64,000 bases of DNA, taken from NCBI GenBank assembly GCA_902787825.1, contig CADAHS010000002.1:1-64000 (forward strand). Direction: 5' to 3'. The notes beneath the pieces are model-generated. The model worked only from the letters and a program-made list of their open reading frames with translations, did not search any database and was not told where the DNA came from. Position 1 is the stretch's first letter. Every line of letters starts with the position of its first letter. The stretch is from an uncultured Ruminococcus sp. (GTDB lineage Bacteria > Bacillota > Clostridia > Oscillospirales > Ruminococcaceae). The translations under genes were made by a program, and so were the position numbers. This document shows positions 42,200 through 49,233 of this stretch, piece by piece.

Positions 42200-42255
42200 T
42201 AATATTTATTGGGTAATGTTGCACAAATAGGTAACTGCTTTTTTATGTACATTAT

Positions 42256-43332
42256 CTATCTTGGGATACAGTACAGGTTAGTTTCCCAGCAGGGATAGTA
42301 CCTTGACTGACGCAGATAATGCTTATAATCGGCATTGATCTCGTTTATCAGCAGGGGTATCAGAAAATAGTCATAGGGCTTATGGTATACCGCTGTACAG
42401 ATCTTCGGTGAATACTTTCTTATAGTACCCACGCTTCCAAGCAGCGCTTCACAGTCTGCACCCTCGACATCGTATTTTACATATGTACAGCCTTTCTCAG
42501 CAATACTGTCAAGTGTCAGCGCATCTGTAAGCACGCCCTTCTCAGAAACTCTCGCCTGCCTGCCAGCTGAGCTTGAAAAGCTGAGCTGAGTACATTTGTT
42601 CCACGCTGCGGCGTTATACAGGGTCACATTTTCAAGGTCAGACGTATTCTCACTGCACTTGCGGAAATTGCGTTTATTCGGCTCGACACCGGTGATACTG
42701 TGGTATTTTCCGCCTGTTTGTTTCACAAAGCTCTCAATGGTATCTCCCCTGTATGCACCGAGGTCGAAATAGCTCTCGTCACTTCCAAGACCGAGCAATT
42801 CGGCGTTTTTCTGTTCATCACAGAAGCAGTCACGCAGGAACTGAGTATTGCCCGTGATCTTGAATGCTGTGACACATTCAAAAGTCTTTCTTGAAAGGTC
42901 GTCCTCAAGAAGGCTGTATGCTCTGCTTGCTTTTGAAAACAGGTCAAAGAACCTTTGCTTGTCAAAGTACCCATCGTCTGTAACGGAGGTGTCCGGTGCA
43001 ACAAGCTCGAAGCGCTGCTCAATGCTTTCAATACGCTGCATTATCTCATCAAGACTGCTGCCAAAGCCAAGCACTATGAGCTTATCGGTCGGGTCGCTCA
43101 TTATATCCGAAAACCGTTGTACCTTATAGCCGCAAAAACTCTGACCTCTCACGAAGTCATCGCTTGCAAATATGCCCTCGCATTTTATCCCGAAACGGCT
43201 GAAAAGGTGAAGCATCTTCTCGCTGCCGTTGCCCATACCATAGATATAAACGGGCTTATTGCAGCACGCTATCCTTTCCCAGCTCGGTGTGAGATTTTCA
43301 AAAATAACCGGATCAAGTTCCCAGCTGTTCAT
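42256..43332 (-). CDS. FkbM family methyltransferase
   Basis: This is a 358-residue protein. The C-terminal 200 residues form an FkbM SAM-dependent methyltransferase: YFDLGAYRGDTIESFVKQTG (SAM-binding glycine loop), ITGVEPNKRNF, and KYDVEGADCEALLGSV. The N-terminal 130 residues (KPVYIYGMGNGSEKMLHLFSRFGIKCEGIF) look like a small nucleotide- or sugar-binding domain common in cell-surface polysaccharide enzymes. It may O-methylate a surface glycan. It is downstream of a PH-domain gene but separated by a terminator. Substrate unknown. Confidence 0.88.
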   Translation of the reverse strand: MNSWELDPVIFENLTPSWERIACCNKPVYIYGMGNGSEKMLHLFSRFGIKCEGIFASDDFVRGQSFCGYKVQRFSDIMSDPTDKLIVLGFGSSLDEIMQRIESIEQRFELVAPDTSVTDDGYFDKQRFFDLFSKASRAYSLLEDDLSRKTFECVTAFKITGNTQFLRDCFCDEQKNAELLGLGSDESYFDLGAYRGDTIESFVKQTGGKYHSITGVEPNKRNFRKCSENTSDLENVTLYNAAAWNKCTQLSFSSSAGRQARVSEKGVLTDALTLDSIAEKGCTYVKYDVEGADCEALLGSVGTIRKYSPKICTAVYHKPYDYFLIPLLINEINADYKHYLRQSRYYPCWETNLYCIPR

Positions 43333-43344
43333 TTAATGACCTCC

Positions 43345-43373
43345 AAAAAAGGACGGAAAACAAATTTCCGCCC
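43345..43373 (-). terminator. Terminator after the PH-domain gene
   Basis: Minus-strand GGGCGGAAA pairs with TTTCCGTCC, with one wobble, and is followed by six T. Confidence 0.82.
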
Positions 43374-43386
43374 TTAAACTCATATT

Positions 43387-43815
43387 TCAGAAATAGTTGT
43401 CGTCAGCGTCGATATCGCCTTCAATGAACGAATCGTCACTGTGGGTGCCAAATGATCCTCCAACCATATCTCTGCCTCTTACACGGTACTTGTCACGGTT
43501 GAGATTGATGTATTTGTCAAGCTGTTCAAGCAGCTGCCTTGGTTTCTTGACAGACTTAACTATCTTTATTGGTGTGTCCACGTCACGAACGTGCATCTGG
43601 ATCGTACCGCACTTGAAAAGCCTCTGTCCGAGGGTAAGAATGAGCTTTTTATCGGTAACTCTGTAAAGCTCAAGCTCATCCTCCTGAACTCTGAGGAACC
43701 CACTTCTGGTGATGAACTTTGTCTCGGTGAGAAAATATCTTGTGAAAGAAAGCGGTAAGCCGAACAGTGTACGCTTTTTATCCGTCCAGATATAGTCGAA
43801 CATATCCTTTTTCAT
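43387..43815 (-). CDS. Bacterial PH-domain (bPH2-like) protein
   Basis: This 142-residue protein starts MKKDMFDYIWTDKKRTLFGLPLSFTRY. The central RSGFLRVQEDELELYRVTDKKLIL...TIQMHVRDVDTPIKIVKSVKKPRQL pattern is the beta-rich bacterial pleckstrin-homology domain seen in many short clostridial proteins. The C terminus is acidic (EGDIDADDN). Function is unknown. GGGGG about eight bases before ATG 43815 sets the start; the open frame extends 28 codons further with no ribosome site. Confidence 0.78.
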   Translation of the reverse strand: MKKDMFDYIWTDKKRTLFGLPLSFTRYFLTETKFITRSGFLRVQEDELELYRVTDKKLILTLGQRLFKCGTIQMHVRDVDTPIKIVKSVKKPRQLLEQLDKYINLNRDKYRVRGRDMVGGSFGTHSDDSFIEGDIDADDNYF

Positions 43816-43889
43816 ATACGTTACCCCCGATATATCATATTTATGTGTCCGAAACCTGTATTTTATCGGAATAAGATCCCGACAAGCTA

Positions 43890-43918
43890 AGTTTAACACA
43901 ACACAACATTTTTGTCAA
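43890..43918 (-). promoter_or_regulatory. Promoter of the PH-domain gene
   Basis: Minus-strand TTGACA (43913-43918), 17 bases and TAAACT (43890-43895). The remaining 500 bases to the Spo0A-like gene hold only the features listed, and nothing else was recognised between 43920 and 44140. Confidence 0.65.
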
Positions 43919-44142
43919 GCACCGCTGCTGTAAAATCGAACAGTTATATAAGAATATGAAACTAAAATCAAAATGCTATCATATTTTGCAGACCCCTGTG
44001 CAGTGATAGTCTGACTTTCAAATACAAGTATATTTATCATTCGCTGATGTACCTGAAACAGCTTGCCCTCTGATAGTGCGTAAGTGCGTTGATACGTCAT
44101 TTGCTATAACCCTATTTTTAATTTACACGCAGTACACAATAA

Positions 44143-44169
44143 TGTCGAAACGTGACGAAAGTTTCGACC
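44143..44169. promoter_or_regulatory. Three Spo0A-box-like heptamers at ten-base spacing
   Basis: TGTCGAA at 44143-44149, TGACGAA at 44153-44159 and, on the other strand, GGTCGAA at 44163-44169. The known 0A box is TGNCGAA. The outer two also form the perfect inverted pair GTCGAAAC/GTTTCGAC. They lie 80 bases before the -35 of the Spo0A-like gene and may be its own binding site. Confidence 0.6.
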
Positions 44170-44247
44170 CGTGTTAACCAATTATTACAGCACAGTAAAG
44201 CAAAACTGAAAATCGCAGCAACAGCACAAAAAAATGAAAGAAAAAGC

Positions 44248-44275
44248 TTGATTTTAAAAATACATATGATATAAT
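44248..44275 (+). promoter_or_regulatory. Promoter of the Spo0A-like gene
   Basis: TTGATT, 16 bases and TATAAT with an upstream TG. It matches a vegetative SigA promoter. Confidence 0.75.
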
Positions 44276-44328
44276 AAATTCTGGTAATTTTGAAACATCT
44301 ATGTTTCATCTAAGGGAGGAATTTAGAA

Positions 44329-45069
44329 ATGAATGAAAGCCAGATTAAGGTGCTGGTAGGGAAAAATGATGGAGCGGCACTTGACATTGGCAGGATACTG
44401 AGCAGCAATGGAGCAGATGTGAACTACTCACACTGTGATCCATTACAGATACAGTTCGATGTGCTTCGCAAACAGCCTGACGCACTAATACTGTCAAGTC
44501 TGACAAGACACACGGCAAAGCTATGCTCGCTGCTTAAAAAGAGTGAGCACGCTCCGTACATTGTACTAATATCCGAGGGCAGTGAAAATTCATCGGACAA
44601 GGAGATAGAGGGTGCGGATCTTATACTTGACAACAAAGATAAAATGCTTTTTGACAAGCTGTTTTCACGCCTTTTCAAGAACAAAGCCCCGGCGGGTGTT
44701 CAGCTCACTTCGGCAAGTCTGGAAGCACTGATATCAGACACTCTGTTTGATCTGTGTATCACCAAGAATTACAACGGTTATGCCTTTCTCAGTGATGCGA
44801 TAGCGCTTGCGGCTGAGTCTGACACGATCGCACGGTGCATCTCAAAGGACATCTATCCGGACATTGCAAAGAAATACAATGTATCGGTATGCAGTGTTGA
44901 AAGAAATATCCGAACGGTCATCCACAGTTCGTGGTCAAAATCCGGCAGATCCGTCAAAAAAGAATACTTCGGCACTTTCGCCCTTGACGACAGGTGGGTG
45001 CCGACTAACAGCCAATTTATTTTCATTATTGCTGACAGGCTCTCTAAGAAGCGAAGCATAAGGATATGA
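44329..45069 (+). CDS. Spo0A-like regulator with degenerate receiver domain
   Basis: This is a 246-residue protein. The C-terminal 110 residues match the Spo0A effector domain: LCITKNYNGYAFLSDAI, ISKDIYPDIAKKYNVSVCSVERNIRTVIHSSW (the DNA-recognition helix-turn-helix) and VPTNSQFIFIIADRLS. The N-terminal domain has receiver-like length and strand pattern but lacks the acidic pocket (KVLVGKNDGAAL) and the phosphoacceptor: PDALILSS stands where the family has D(V/L)xLxD. It is therefore probably not controlled by phosphorelay. It is an orphan with its own promoter, possible 0A boxes and a terminator. Whether this is the only Spo0A of the genome cannot be told. Confidence 0.87.
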   Translation: MNESQIKVLVGKNDGAALDIGRILSSNGADVNYSHCDPLQIQFDVLRKQPDALILSSLTRHTAKLCSLLKKSEHAPYIVLISEGSENSSDKEIEGADLILDNKDKMLFDKLFSRLFKNKAPAGVQLTSASLEALISDTLFDLCITKNYNGYAFLSDAIALAAESDTIARCISKDIYPDIAKKYNVSVCSVERNIRTVIHSSWSKSGRSVKKEYFGTFALDDRWVPTNSQFIFIIADRLSKKRSIRI

Positions 45070-45076
45070 TCAATAA

Positions 45077-45106
45077 GGAGCCGGGAACTCTCCCGGCTCC
45101 TGTTTT
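45077..45106 (+). terminator. Terminator after the Spo0A-like gene
   Basis: GGAGCCGGGA pairs perfectly with TCCCGGCTCC around ACTC, followed by TGTTTT. Confidence 0.88.
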
Positions 45107-45108
45107 AT

Positions 45109-45199
45109 CGGCAGCCTGCTTTTGCAGTGTCTGCGCAGGCTGTTCTGCGGACAAAGCGGTCGCCTTGTCACCTACGCTCAGTGCAAGGCTCAGCTGCCG
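45109..45199. other. Possible multi-hairpin element
   Basis: CGGCAGC (45109-45115) and GCTGCCG (45193-45199) could close a region holding CTGC-TTTT-GCAG, TGTCTGC/GCGGACA and GACAA/TTGTC pairs. It is less perfect than the cloverleaf at 23705 and alternative foldings compete, so this is only a candidate. Confidence 0.35.
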
Positions 45200-45249
45200 T
45201 TAACACATACTATGCACAGCAAGCAGCATTCGTACTTGAATTTGAACAT

Positions 45250-45278
45250 AAAAAAGCGAGGCATGAAAGCCTCGCTTT
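45250..45278 (-). terminator. Terminator of the 6S-like RNA gene
   Basis: Minus-strand AAAGCGAGGC pairs with GCCTCGCTTT around a six-base loop, followed by T. Confidence 0.85.
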
Positions 45279-45299
45279 AACACATACCGTGTGGTACGC

Positions 45300-45519
45300 T
45301 AAAATATTACCGCCTTGCCGTCGCACAGTTGATAAAACCCGCTTTCGCAGGTGGGTACCAGCCCAATGACTTCTCGCTCCCAGCGTCCGGACATACACGG
45401 CACAAAGTCGGCGTATGCCGGGAGGTCTGCAATCCGTTTCTCGGAGACCCAGTTCCCTTTTAATTGTGTGTTGGATTTATAATGACTGTGCTCAACGCAC
45501 AAGGCAGAAATCTTTTTCT
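45300..45519 (-). ncRNA. ssrS: 6S RNA-like regulatory RNA
   Basis: A strong promoter and terminator bound about 220 bases with no coding frame. Read on the minus strand, the RNA folds as one long irregular rod. GCCTTG (45500-45505) pairs with CAAGGC (45312-45317) and GCACAG with CTGTGC. An AU-rich unpaired strand then faces a strand holding the small hairpin CCTGC-GAAA-GCGGG. Next comes the apical rod, with CUCCC/GGGAG and CAUACG/CGUGUAUG. A central bubble with a small 3'-strand hairpin is the hallmark of 6S RNA, which binds the RNA polymerase-sigma-70 holoenzyme as a promoter mimic. I identified it by structure, not by a covariance search; exact ends are estimates. Confidence 0.65.
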
Positions 45520-45525
45520 GTTATT

Positions 45526-45554
45526 ATAATACCACAAATAAATTGAATATTCAA
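45526..45554 (-). promoter_or_regulatory. Promoter of the 6S-like RNA
   Basis: Minus-strand TTGAAT (45549-45554), 17 bases and TATTAT (45526-45531). Transcription would begin near 45519. Confidence 0.75.
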
Positions 45555-45637
45555 GTACAATTCTATACAAATCAATGTCCGAAAATTTGTACATTTATTA
45601 CGAGAAAGCGCTAACTTAAACGTTTTCTGAACTAAGA

Positions 45638-46015
45638 TCAGCTGAAATGCTTACCATCACAGTCAGCATCGCCGCAGCCGCACTCATCCTCATCGTCAAA
45701 CTCAAACATATCCTCGATACGCTTCATGAATATCTCGCCGATCTTCTCATACTCCTCATCATCGTCGATAGATGCAAGTATCTCATCATTGTTTTCGTCA
45801 AATTCAGATCTGAGGATAACCACCTCTCCGCTGTCATCAAGCATTTTCTCTATCTCTTCTTCACTGTAATACGGAGTCAGGGCATAATACTTCTCGCCCT
45901 CGTATTCCATTACATCAAGAAGCTCAAAGCTCTGCTTGTCGCCGTTTTCATCCTCAAGCTCATAAAGATCAGGCATATATTCCTCATTCATTCCAAGCTC
46001 GTTATCCTTATCCAA
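45638..46015 (-). CDS. DUF1292 family protein
   Basis: This 125-residue, strongly acidic protein contains the DUF1292 core: LYELEDENGDKQSFELLDVMEYEGEKYYALTPY and GEVVILRSEFDENNDEILASIDDDEEYEKIGEIFMKRI. The C terminus carries CGCGDADCDG, a small cysteine cluster. The family is common in Firmicutes and often lies near ruvX and alaS; its function is not known. The start is taken as TTG at 46015, seven bases after AAGGGGG; the open frame extends six codons further, across that site. Confidence 0.85.
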   Translation of the reverse strand: MDKDNELGMNEEYMPDLYELEDENGDKQSFELLDVMEYEGEKYYALTPYYSEEEIEKMLDDSGEVVILRSEFDENNDEILASIDDDEEYEKIGEIFMKRIEDMFEFDDEDECGCGDADCDGKHFS

Positions 46016-46238
46016 AGCAGTTTCCCCCTTCAACTAAAAATGTGATATGTTTTAACATATCGAAAAGGTCCTGACACAAGCGACCCTAATATAAACCAAA
46101 ACGGCTAAACAAAAGGCTTTTCAAGCCAAATTGCCCGCCGCAACATCATTATTATACTACATTATTAAAGGAATGTCAAGACGTGATTTGTAAAAGTAAT
46201 ATTAAATATAAAATCTCCAAAAAAGTTGAAAAAAACTA

Positions 46239-46267
46239 TTGACAAGTCACAAAAAGTGTGCTATATT
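46239..46267 (+). promoter_or_regulatory. Promoter of the long Shine-Dalgarno-array RNA
   Basis: TTGACA, 17 bases and TATATT. The predicted start of transcription is near 46274. It is one of the best-scoring promoters of the window by eye, although no normal gene follows. Confidence 0.75.
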
Positions 46268-46544
46268 ATATTCAAGAAAACAAGAACCGAACAGTTCACT
46301 TGAAGGTGAAGCTGAACGGCAGCGGGAACAGCGGTACATCAGCGCAGATGTCACAGGCTCTCGCAGCTTGGATTTAATAAAAGCAGATTTCGCTGAAGCG
46401 ATGGTGTTTGATATTAAACGGTTTGAGTTTTTTTGATCGAGGGTCTTAAAGGAACAAAGTGAACACGCTGCACACCCTGCTCATTTCCCGACAGGCAGCG
46501 AGGTACTCCGGCAGATCCAGACTGACACGAAAGGAGCGAGTCCC

Positions 46545-46598
46545 ATGGGCGTACTGGATATCAAGAGCGGTAGCCATAGGCTCGGCAGTTTCAAGTAA
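46545..46598 (+). CDS. Micro-ORF 1, 17 codons
   Basis: ATG follows AAAGGAG by nine bases and opens MGVLDIKSGSHRLGSFK before a stop. A longer GTG-started frame (46459-46707, 82 codons, preceded by AAAGGA) overlaps it in another phase; neither has a recognisable family. Whether either is translated is not known. Confidence 0.3.
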   Translation: MGVLDIKSGSHRLGSFK

Positions 46599-46797
46599 CA
46601 AGAGGATCAGGACACGGACGAATGAGCCGTCAGATCACAATTATATGATTTACATAACTGAGCTGCCTTGTCTTATGGAAAACGGACCTAAATCAGAATC
46701 TTTATAACAAGGCTACCATATATAATTGAATACAAGACCGGCTTGGATGCCGGCACATTAATACTACATTATTACATTAGGATTGGAGTTGTTTCCG

Positions 46798-46839
46798 ATG
46801 CACAATTCGGATAGTTTTGACGAGAAAGAAATATCTTGA
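46798..46839 (+). CDS. Micro-ORF 2, 13 codons
   Basis: ATG preceded by GGAG nine bases upstream encodes MHNSDSFDEKEIS. Its stop codon overlaps the start of the next motif copy. No similarity to the other micro-peptides. Confidence 0.3.
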   Translation: MHNSDSFDEKEIS

Positions 46840-46921
46840 AAGAGTGAGTCCAATGTAATACTATGTTTTTGTTCTTAATGAACTTTATTATACTTAATAA
46901 ATATTTTTGGAGTGATGCACT

Positions 46922-46957
46922 ATGAAAATAGCTTGCACAAGGATCATGAACATTTGA
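46922..46957 (+). CDS. Micro-ORF 4, 11 codons, related to micro-ORF 6
   Basis: GGAG precedes the ATG, which encodes MKIACTRIMNI. The peptide at 47051-47086 has the same length and shares C-T-R and the final N-I. A hairpin of TGCA-CTAT with ATAG-CT-TGCA covers the start. Confidence 0.4.
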   Translation: MKIACTRIMNI

Positions 46958-47050
46958 ATCAAAGGAGTGAGTCCGCCAAGATATTTACGAGTTTGAAGCT
47001 CTTTTTCAAAATTTATTTCTGAACATATTTCTATGACGGGAGTGGTGCAT

Positions 47051-47086
47051 ATGATCTTCACATGCACAAGACGTTTGAATATTTGA
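47051..47086 (+). CDS. Micro-ORF 6, 11 codons, related to micro-ORF 4
   Basis: GGGAG precedes the ATG, which encodes MIFTCTRRLNI. The start lies within a hairpin in which GTGCAT pairs with ATGCAC. It and micro-ORF 4 sit in a duplicated block of about 130 bases. Confidence 0.4.
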   Translation: MIFTCTRRLNI

Positions 47087-47638
47087 CAGACAGGAGTGAG
47101 TCCGCCGGAAAGTTCAGTTTTTACCTGTTGATCAGGTAGTATGATTTGATTTGAAATAATCCGAAAGGAAATTAATCCAATGGCTCTATAAACTGCGTTT
47201 TTACGCACAGTAAGAATTTTTAATTCTAATTCACGGTCAAAAACTTTTACCATTGTGACCAGACTTCATATTTTGAGAGGTAATAAATCCGATGGGTTAA
47301 ATATTTTTTGAATCAGATATTCAACATCATGGCGGAAATTGATCCGACAAAGTTGATGTCTGCGAACACAAAATAACATGAAGGGCGTGAGTCCAAAGTA
47401 CTATTTAATCTGAATTCGACTTTATAGTTTCATTTCTTTTGAAAGGCGTGAGTCCAAAATTCTGTTTTAAATGACGATGGCAAGCAGGGGCTTGTCTATA
47501 TGGACTGTTTTTAAAATCTACGAAAGGTGTAAAGTCCAATGGCTTAATTCAATTTCAAACCAACTTATCTTATTTGAATTGGAGTGAGTTGCGATGTGCT
47601 AATTAATAGTACATATGCAAAATATAATTGATATATAC

Positions 47639-47668
47639 GAGAGCAGCAGTGTTTGCTGCTCTCTTTTT
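47639..47668 (+). terminator. Terminator of the Shine-Dalgarno-array RNA
   Basis: GAGAGCAGCA pairs perfectly with TGCTGCTCTC around five bases and is followed by TTTTTG. Confidence 0.88.
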
Positions 47669-47675
47669 GTTTACT

Positions 47676-47706
47676 AAAAAAGAGCCGCCGTTCAGGCAGC
47701 TCTTGA
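47676..47706 (-). terminator. Terminator after the aldo/keto reductase gene
   Basis: Minus-strand AAGAGC-T-GCC pairs with GGC-G-GCTCTT and is followed by T. Confidence 0.8.
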
Positions 47707-47712
47707 TTTTTC

Positions 47713-48681
47713 TCATATTTTGTTTTCAAGAAACGCTATTGTTCTTGGGTCGTACCTCAGATCCTGTGCGGACATATCCTCCTCGATCTGCCAGGTCCTT
47801 GAAGCGGCAAACACAGAGGTCACGAAAAATGGCTGGCTCGAAAGATACCCTATCGGTATCATCGCCGGTGAATCGCCCGTCTGACGGCTAAGCTCCTTGA
47901 CCCTTGCAAGTCTTGCGAGATTAGCGGTGCTTGCGTACTGTCCTTCGGGCAGGTACTGTGCAGCATCACCTTTGGCAAGTCTTGCAAAGAACCCCTTTGC
48001 CTGCGGTGAAAACGCCATGAGCGGAAATTTGTTCTCACTGTACCAGCGGAATTCCTTTGTGTCCATACAAACAAGCGTCGGATCTCCAAGTATGCTTGAG
48101 CTTGCGTGAGCAAGGCTATAGTAGATCTGGCTGATCCTGATCGGTTCAAGTCCGTTGCTTTGCGCAAAATCATTTGCCGCCTGTATCCTCTCGCAGCTCC
48201 AGTTTGATACTCCGATGAAATGTGCCTTTCCGCTTTGATAGATGTCATTGAGCACCGGCATTATCTCCTCGACCGGAACGTGTACATCATCCCTGTGCAG
48301 AAAGAAGATATCTACATGATCCGTCCCGAGACATTCAAGACTGTCGTTTATATCCTTTTCAAGGTCTTCCCTGCTAAGACGATTCTCGTCCATATGTCCC
48401 ATCGCAGGGTGTCCGCCTTTTGTGGCAAGAACTATCTTATCACGGTTGTTCCTCGCCTTCATCCAGCGTCCGATAACACCTTCGCTGGAATTGTGCCCAT
48501 CTTCAAGCCAGTCACAGTAGACCCTTGCAGTGTCTATGCACCAGCCGCCGTGCTTGATATATGTGTCAAGAAGCTCAAAATAGACCTCGTCGTTATCATG
48601 TCTTTTGAAGTCGCCCGTACCAAACGTAAGTGCGGGAAGTTCGATTTCATATTTATCATTTTTGAGTGTATAGCTTATCAT
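47713..48681 (-). CDS. Aldo/keto reductase
   Basis: This 322-residue NAD(P)H-dependent oxidoreductase has the TIM-barrel aldo/keto reductase fold. The catalytic tetrad is visible: D and Y in WCIDTARVYCDW, K in IVLATKGGHP and H in DIFFLHRDD. IGVSNWSCERI and SPQAKGFFARL are further conserved segments. The GNP-type cofactor loop is replaced by other residues. It is a single-gene unit, with substrate unknown; the family acts on sugars, aldehydes and steroids. Confidence 0.93.
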   Translation of the reverse strand: MISYTLKNDKYEIELPALTFGTGDFKRHDNDEVYFELLDTYIKHGGWCIDTARVYCDWLEDGHNSSEGVIGRWMKARNNRDKIVLATKGGHPAMGHMDENRLSREDLEKDINDSLECLGTDHVDIFFLHRDDVHVPVEEIMPVLNDIYQSGKAHFIGVSNWSCERIQAANDFAQSNGLEPIRISQIYYSLAHASSSILGDPTLVCMDTKEFRWYSENKFPLMAFSPQAKGFFARLAKGDAAQYLPEGQYASTANLARLARVKELSRQTGDSPAMIPIGYLSSQPFFVTSVFAASRTWQIEEDMSAQDLRYDPRTIAFLENKI

Positions 48682-48842
48682 TATTACGCCCTCACTTTAT
48701 TATCTCTTCGTGTTTTTATTGATTATAACACAATCTTTACTGCAATTTCAAAATTTTCTGTTAATTTATTCACAACATATTGATACAACAAATATATGCT
48801 TTTGTTTCAAAGCATATGTTAAATAACAATGGAGGTAATTGT

Positions 48843-49100
48843 ATGGAAGAGATAGAATACAGATACGACACCCAGCTGCTTATTGACGCAGAAGGTCTTG
48901 ATGAGGACGTTGTCAGCGAATACTTTGAGACACATTTCAAGGGAGATTGCCTTCTCGCTATCGGCGATGATGAGGTAATGAAGATACACTACCACACCAA
49001 CGAGCCGTGGAAGGTGCTTGAATACTGTGCAACGCTCGGAGAGATCTACGATATCGTTGTTGAGGACATGAACAGACAGGCAAGGGGTCTGAAAGGCTGA
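48843..49100 (+). CDS. Stand-alone DAK1_2-like (FakA C-terminal type) domain protein
   Basis: This 85-residue protein resembles the last domain of DhaK/FakA-type fatty-acid kinase proteins: EYRYDTQLLIDAEGLDEDVVSEYF, GDCLLAIGDDEVMKIHYHTNEPWKVLEYCATLGEIYDIVVEDMNRQ. In full-length proteins this region follows a DAK2 kinase domain, which is absent here. It is preceded by GGAGG and so is a real short gene, not a fragment of a broken one. It could regulate or complete a FakA enzyme encoded elsewhere. A DegV-like partner is not nearby. Confidence 0.8.
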   Translation: MEEIEYRYDTQLLIDAEGLDEDVVSEYFETHFKGDCLLAIGDDEVMKIHYHTNEPWKVLEYCATLGEIYDIVVEDMNRQARGLKG

Positions 49101-49149
49101 CCCCTTTCGGACTCTTCTTGCTTTTTTCGGACTTTTTTGAAAAAAACTC

Positions 49150-49178
49150 TTGACAAGTAACTTTACTTGATATATAAT
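49150..49178 (+). promoter_or_regulatory. Promoter of ylxM-ffh-rpsP-khpA with internal palindrome
   Basis: TTGACA, 17 bases and TATAAT. The spacer contains the perfect palindrome CAAGTAA-CT-TTACTTG (49153-49168), a plausible operator for an unknown regulator. Confidence 0.8.
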
Positions 49179-49233
49179 GATAAATGTTGTAAAGGTCTCT
49201 GACTTTACATTGACTTCGAGGAGGCGGCGTTGT

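Larger units (their letters stand above)
46274..47668 (+). ncRNA. Long transcript with about fourteen Shine-Dalgarno-like motifs and micro-ORFs
   Basis: Between a strong promoter and a strong terminator lie 1.4 kb without a normal gene. A motif close to AAAGGAGTGAGTCC recurs at about 46531, 46783, 46841, 46908, 46963, 47037, 47091, 47165, 47277, 47333, 47381, 47442, 47524 and 47579, mostly 50-80 bases apart. It resembles the reverse complement of the 16S rRNA 3' end (AAAGGAGGTGATCCA). Many copies are followed at ribosome-site distance by ATG and then either a 11-17 codon frame or almost at once a stop. The spacers are AT-rich and degenerate. Function is unknown: decoy for the 30S subunit, micro-peptide operon or structured RNA are alternatives. 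Confidence 0.6.

Noticed and set aside
45109..45199. A second copy of the 23705 cloverleaf
   Set aside because: The outer stem and arms have different sequences and imperfect pairing; kept only as a low-confidence multi-hairpin candidate.
45299..45502. A 67-codon minus-strand frame in the 6S-like RNA
   Set aside because: It overlaps the structured RNA, has no ribosome site, and the pairing pattern explains the sequence better.
46239..46436. A 65-codon frame starting at the array promoter
   Set aside because: Its start codon is part of the -35 element, and no other start follows in that frame.
46459..46707. An 82-codon GTG-started frame at the beginning of the array RNA
   Set aside because: It has AAAGGA upstream and could be translated, but it matches no family and competes with an ATG micro-ORF in another phase; too weak to call.
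46894..47253. A 119-codon minus-strand frame with an internal repeat (GGLTP twice)
   Set aside because: It lies antisense inside the Shine-Dalgarno-array transcript. The repeated GGLTP is the reverse reading of the GGAGTGAGTCC motif, no ribosome site precedes it, and its composition is that of AT-rich non-coding DNA.
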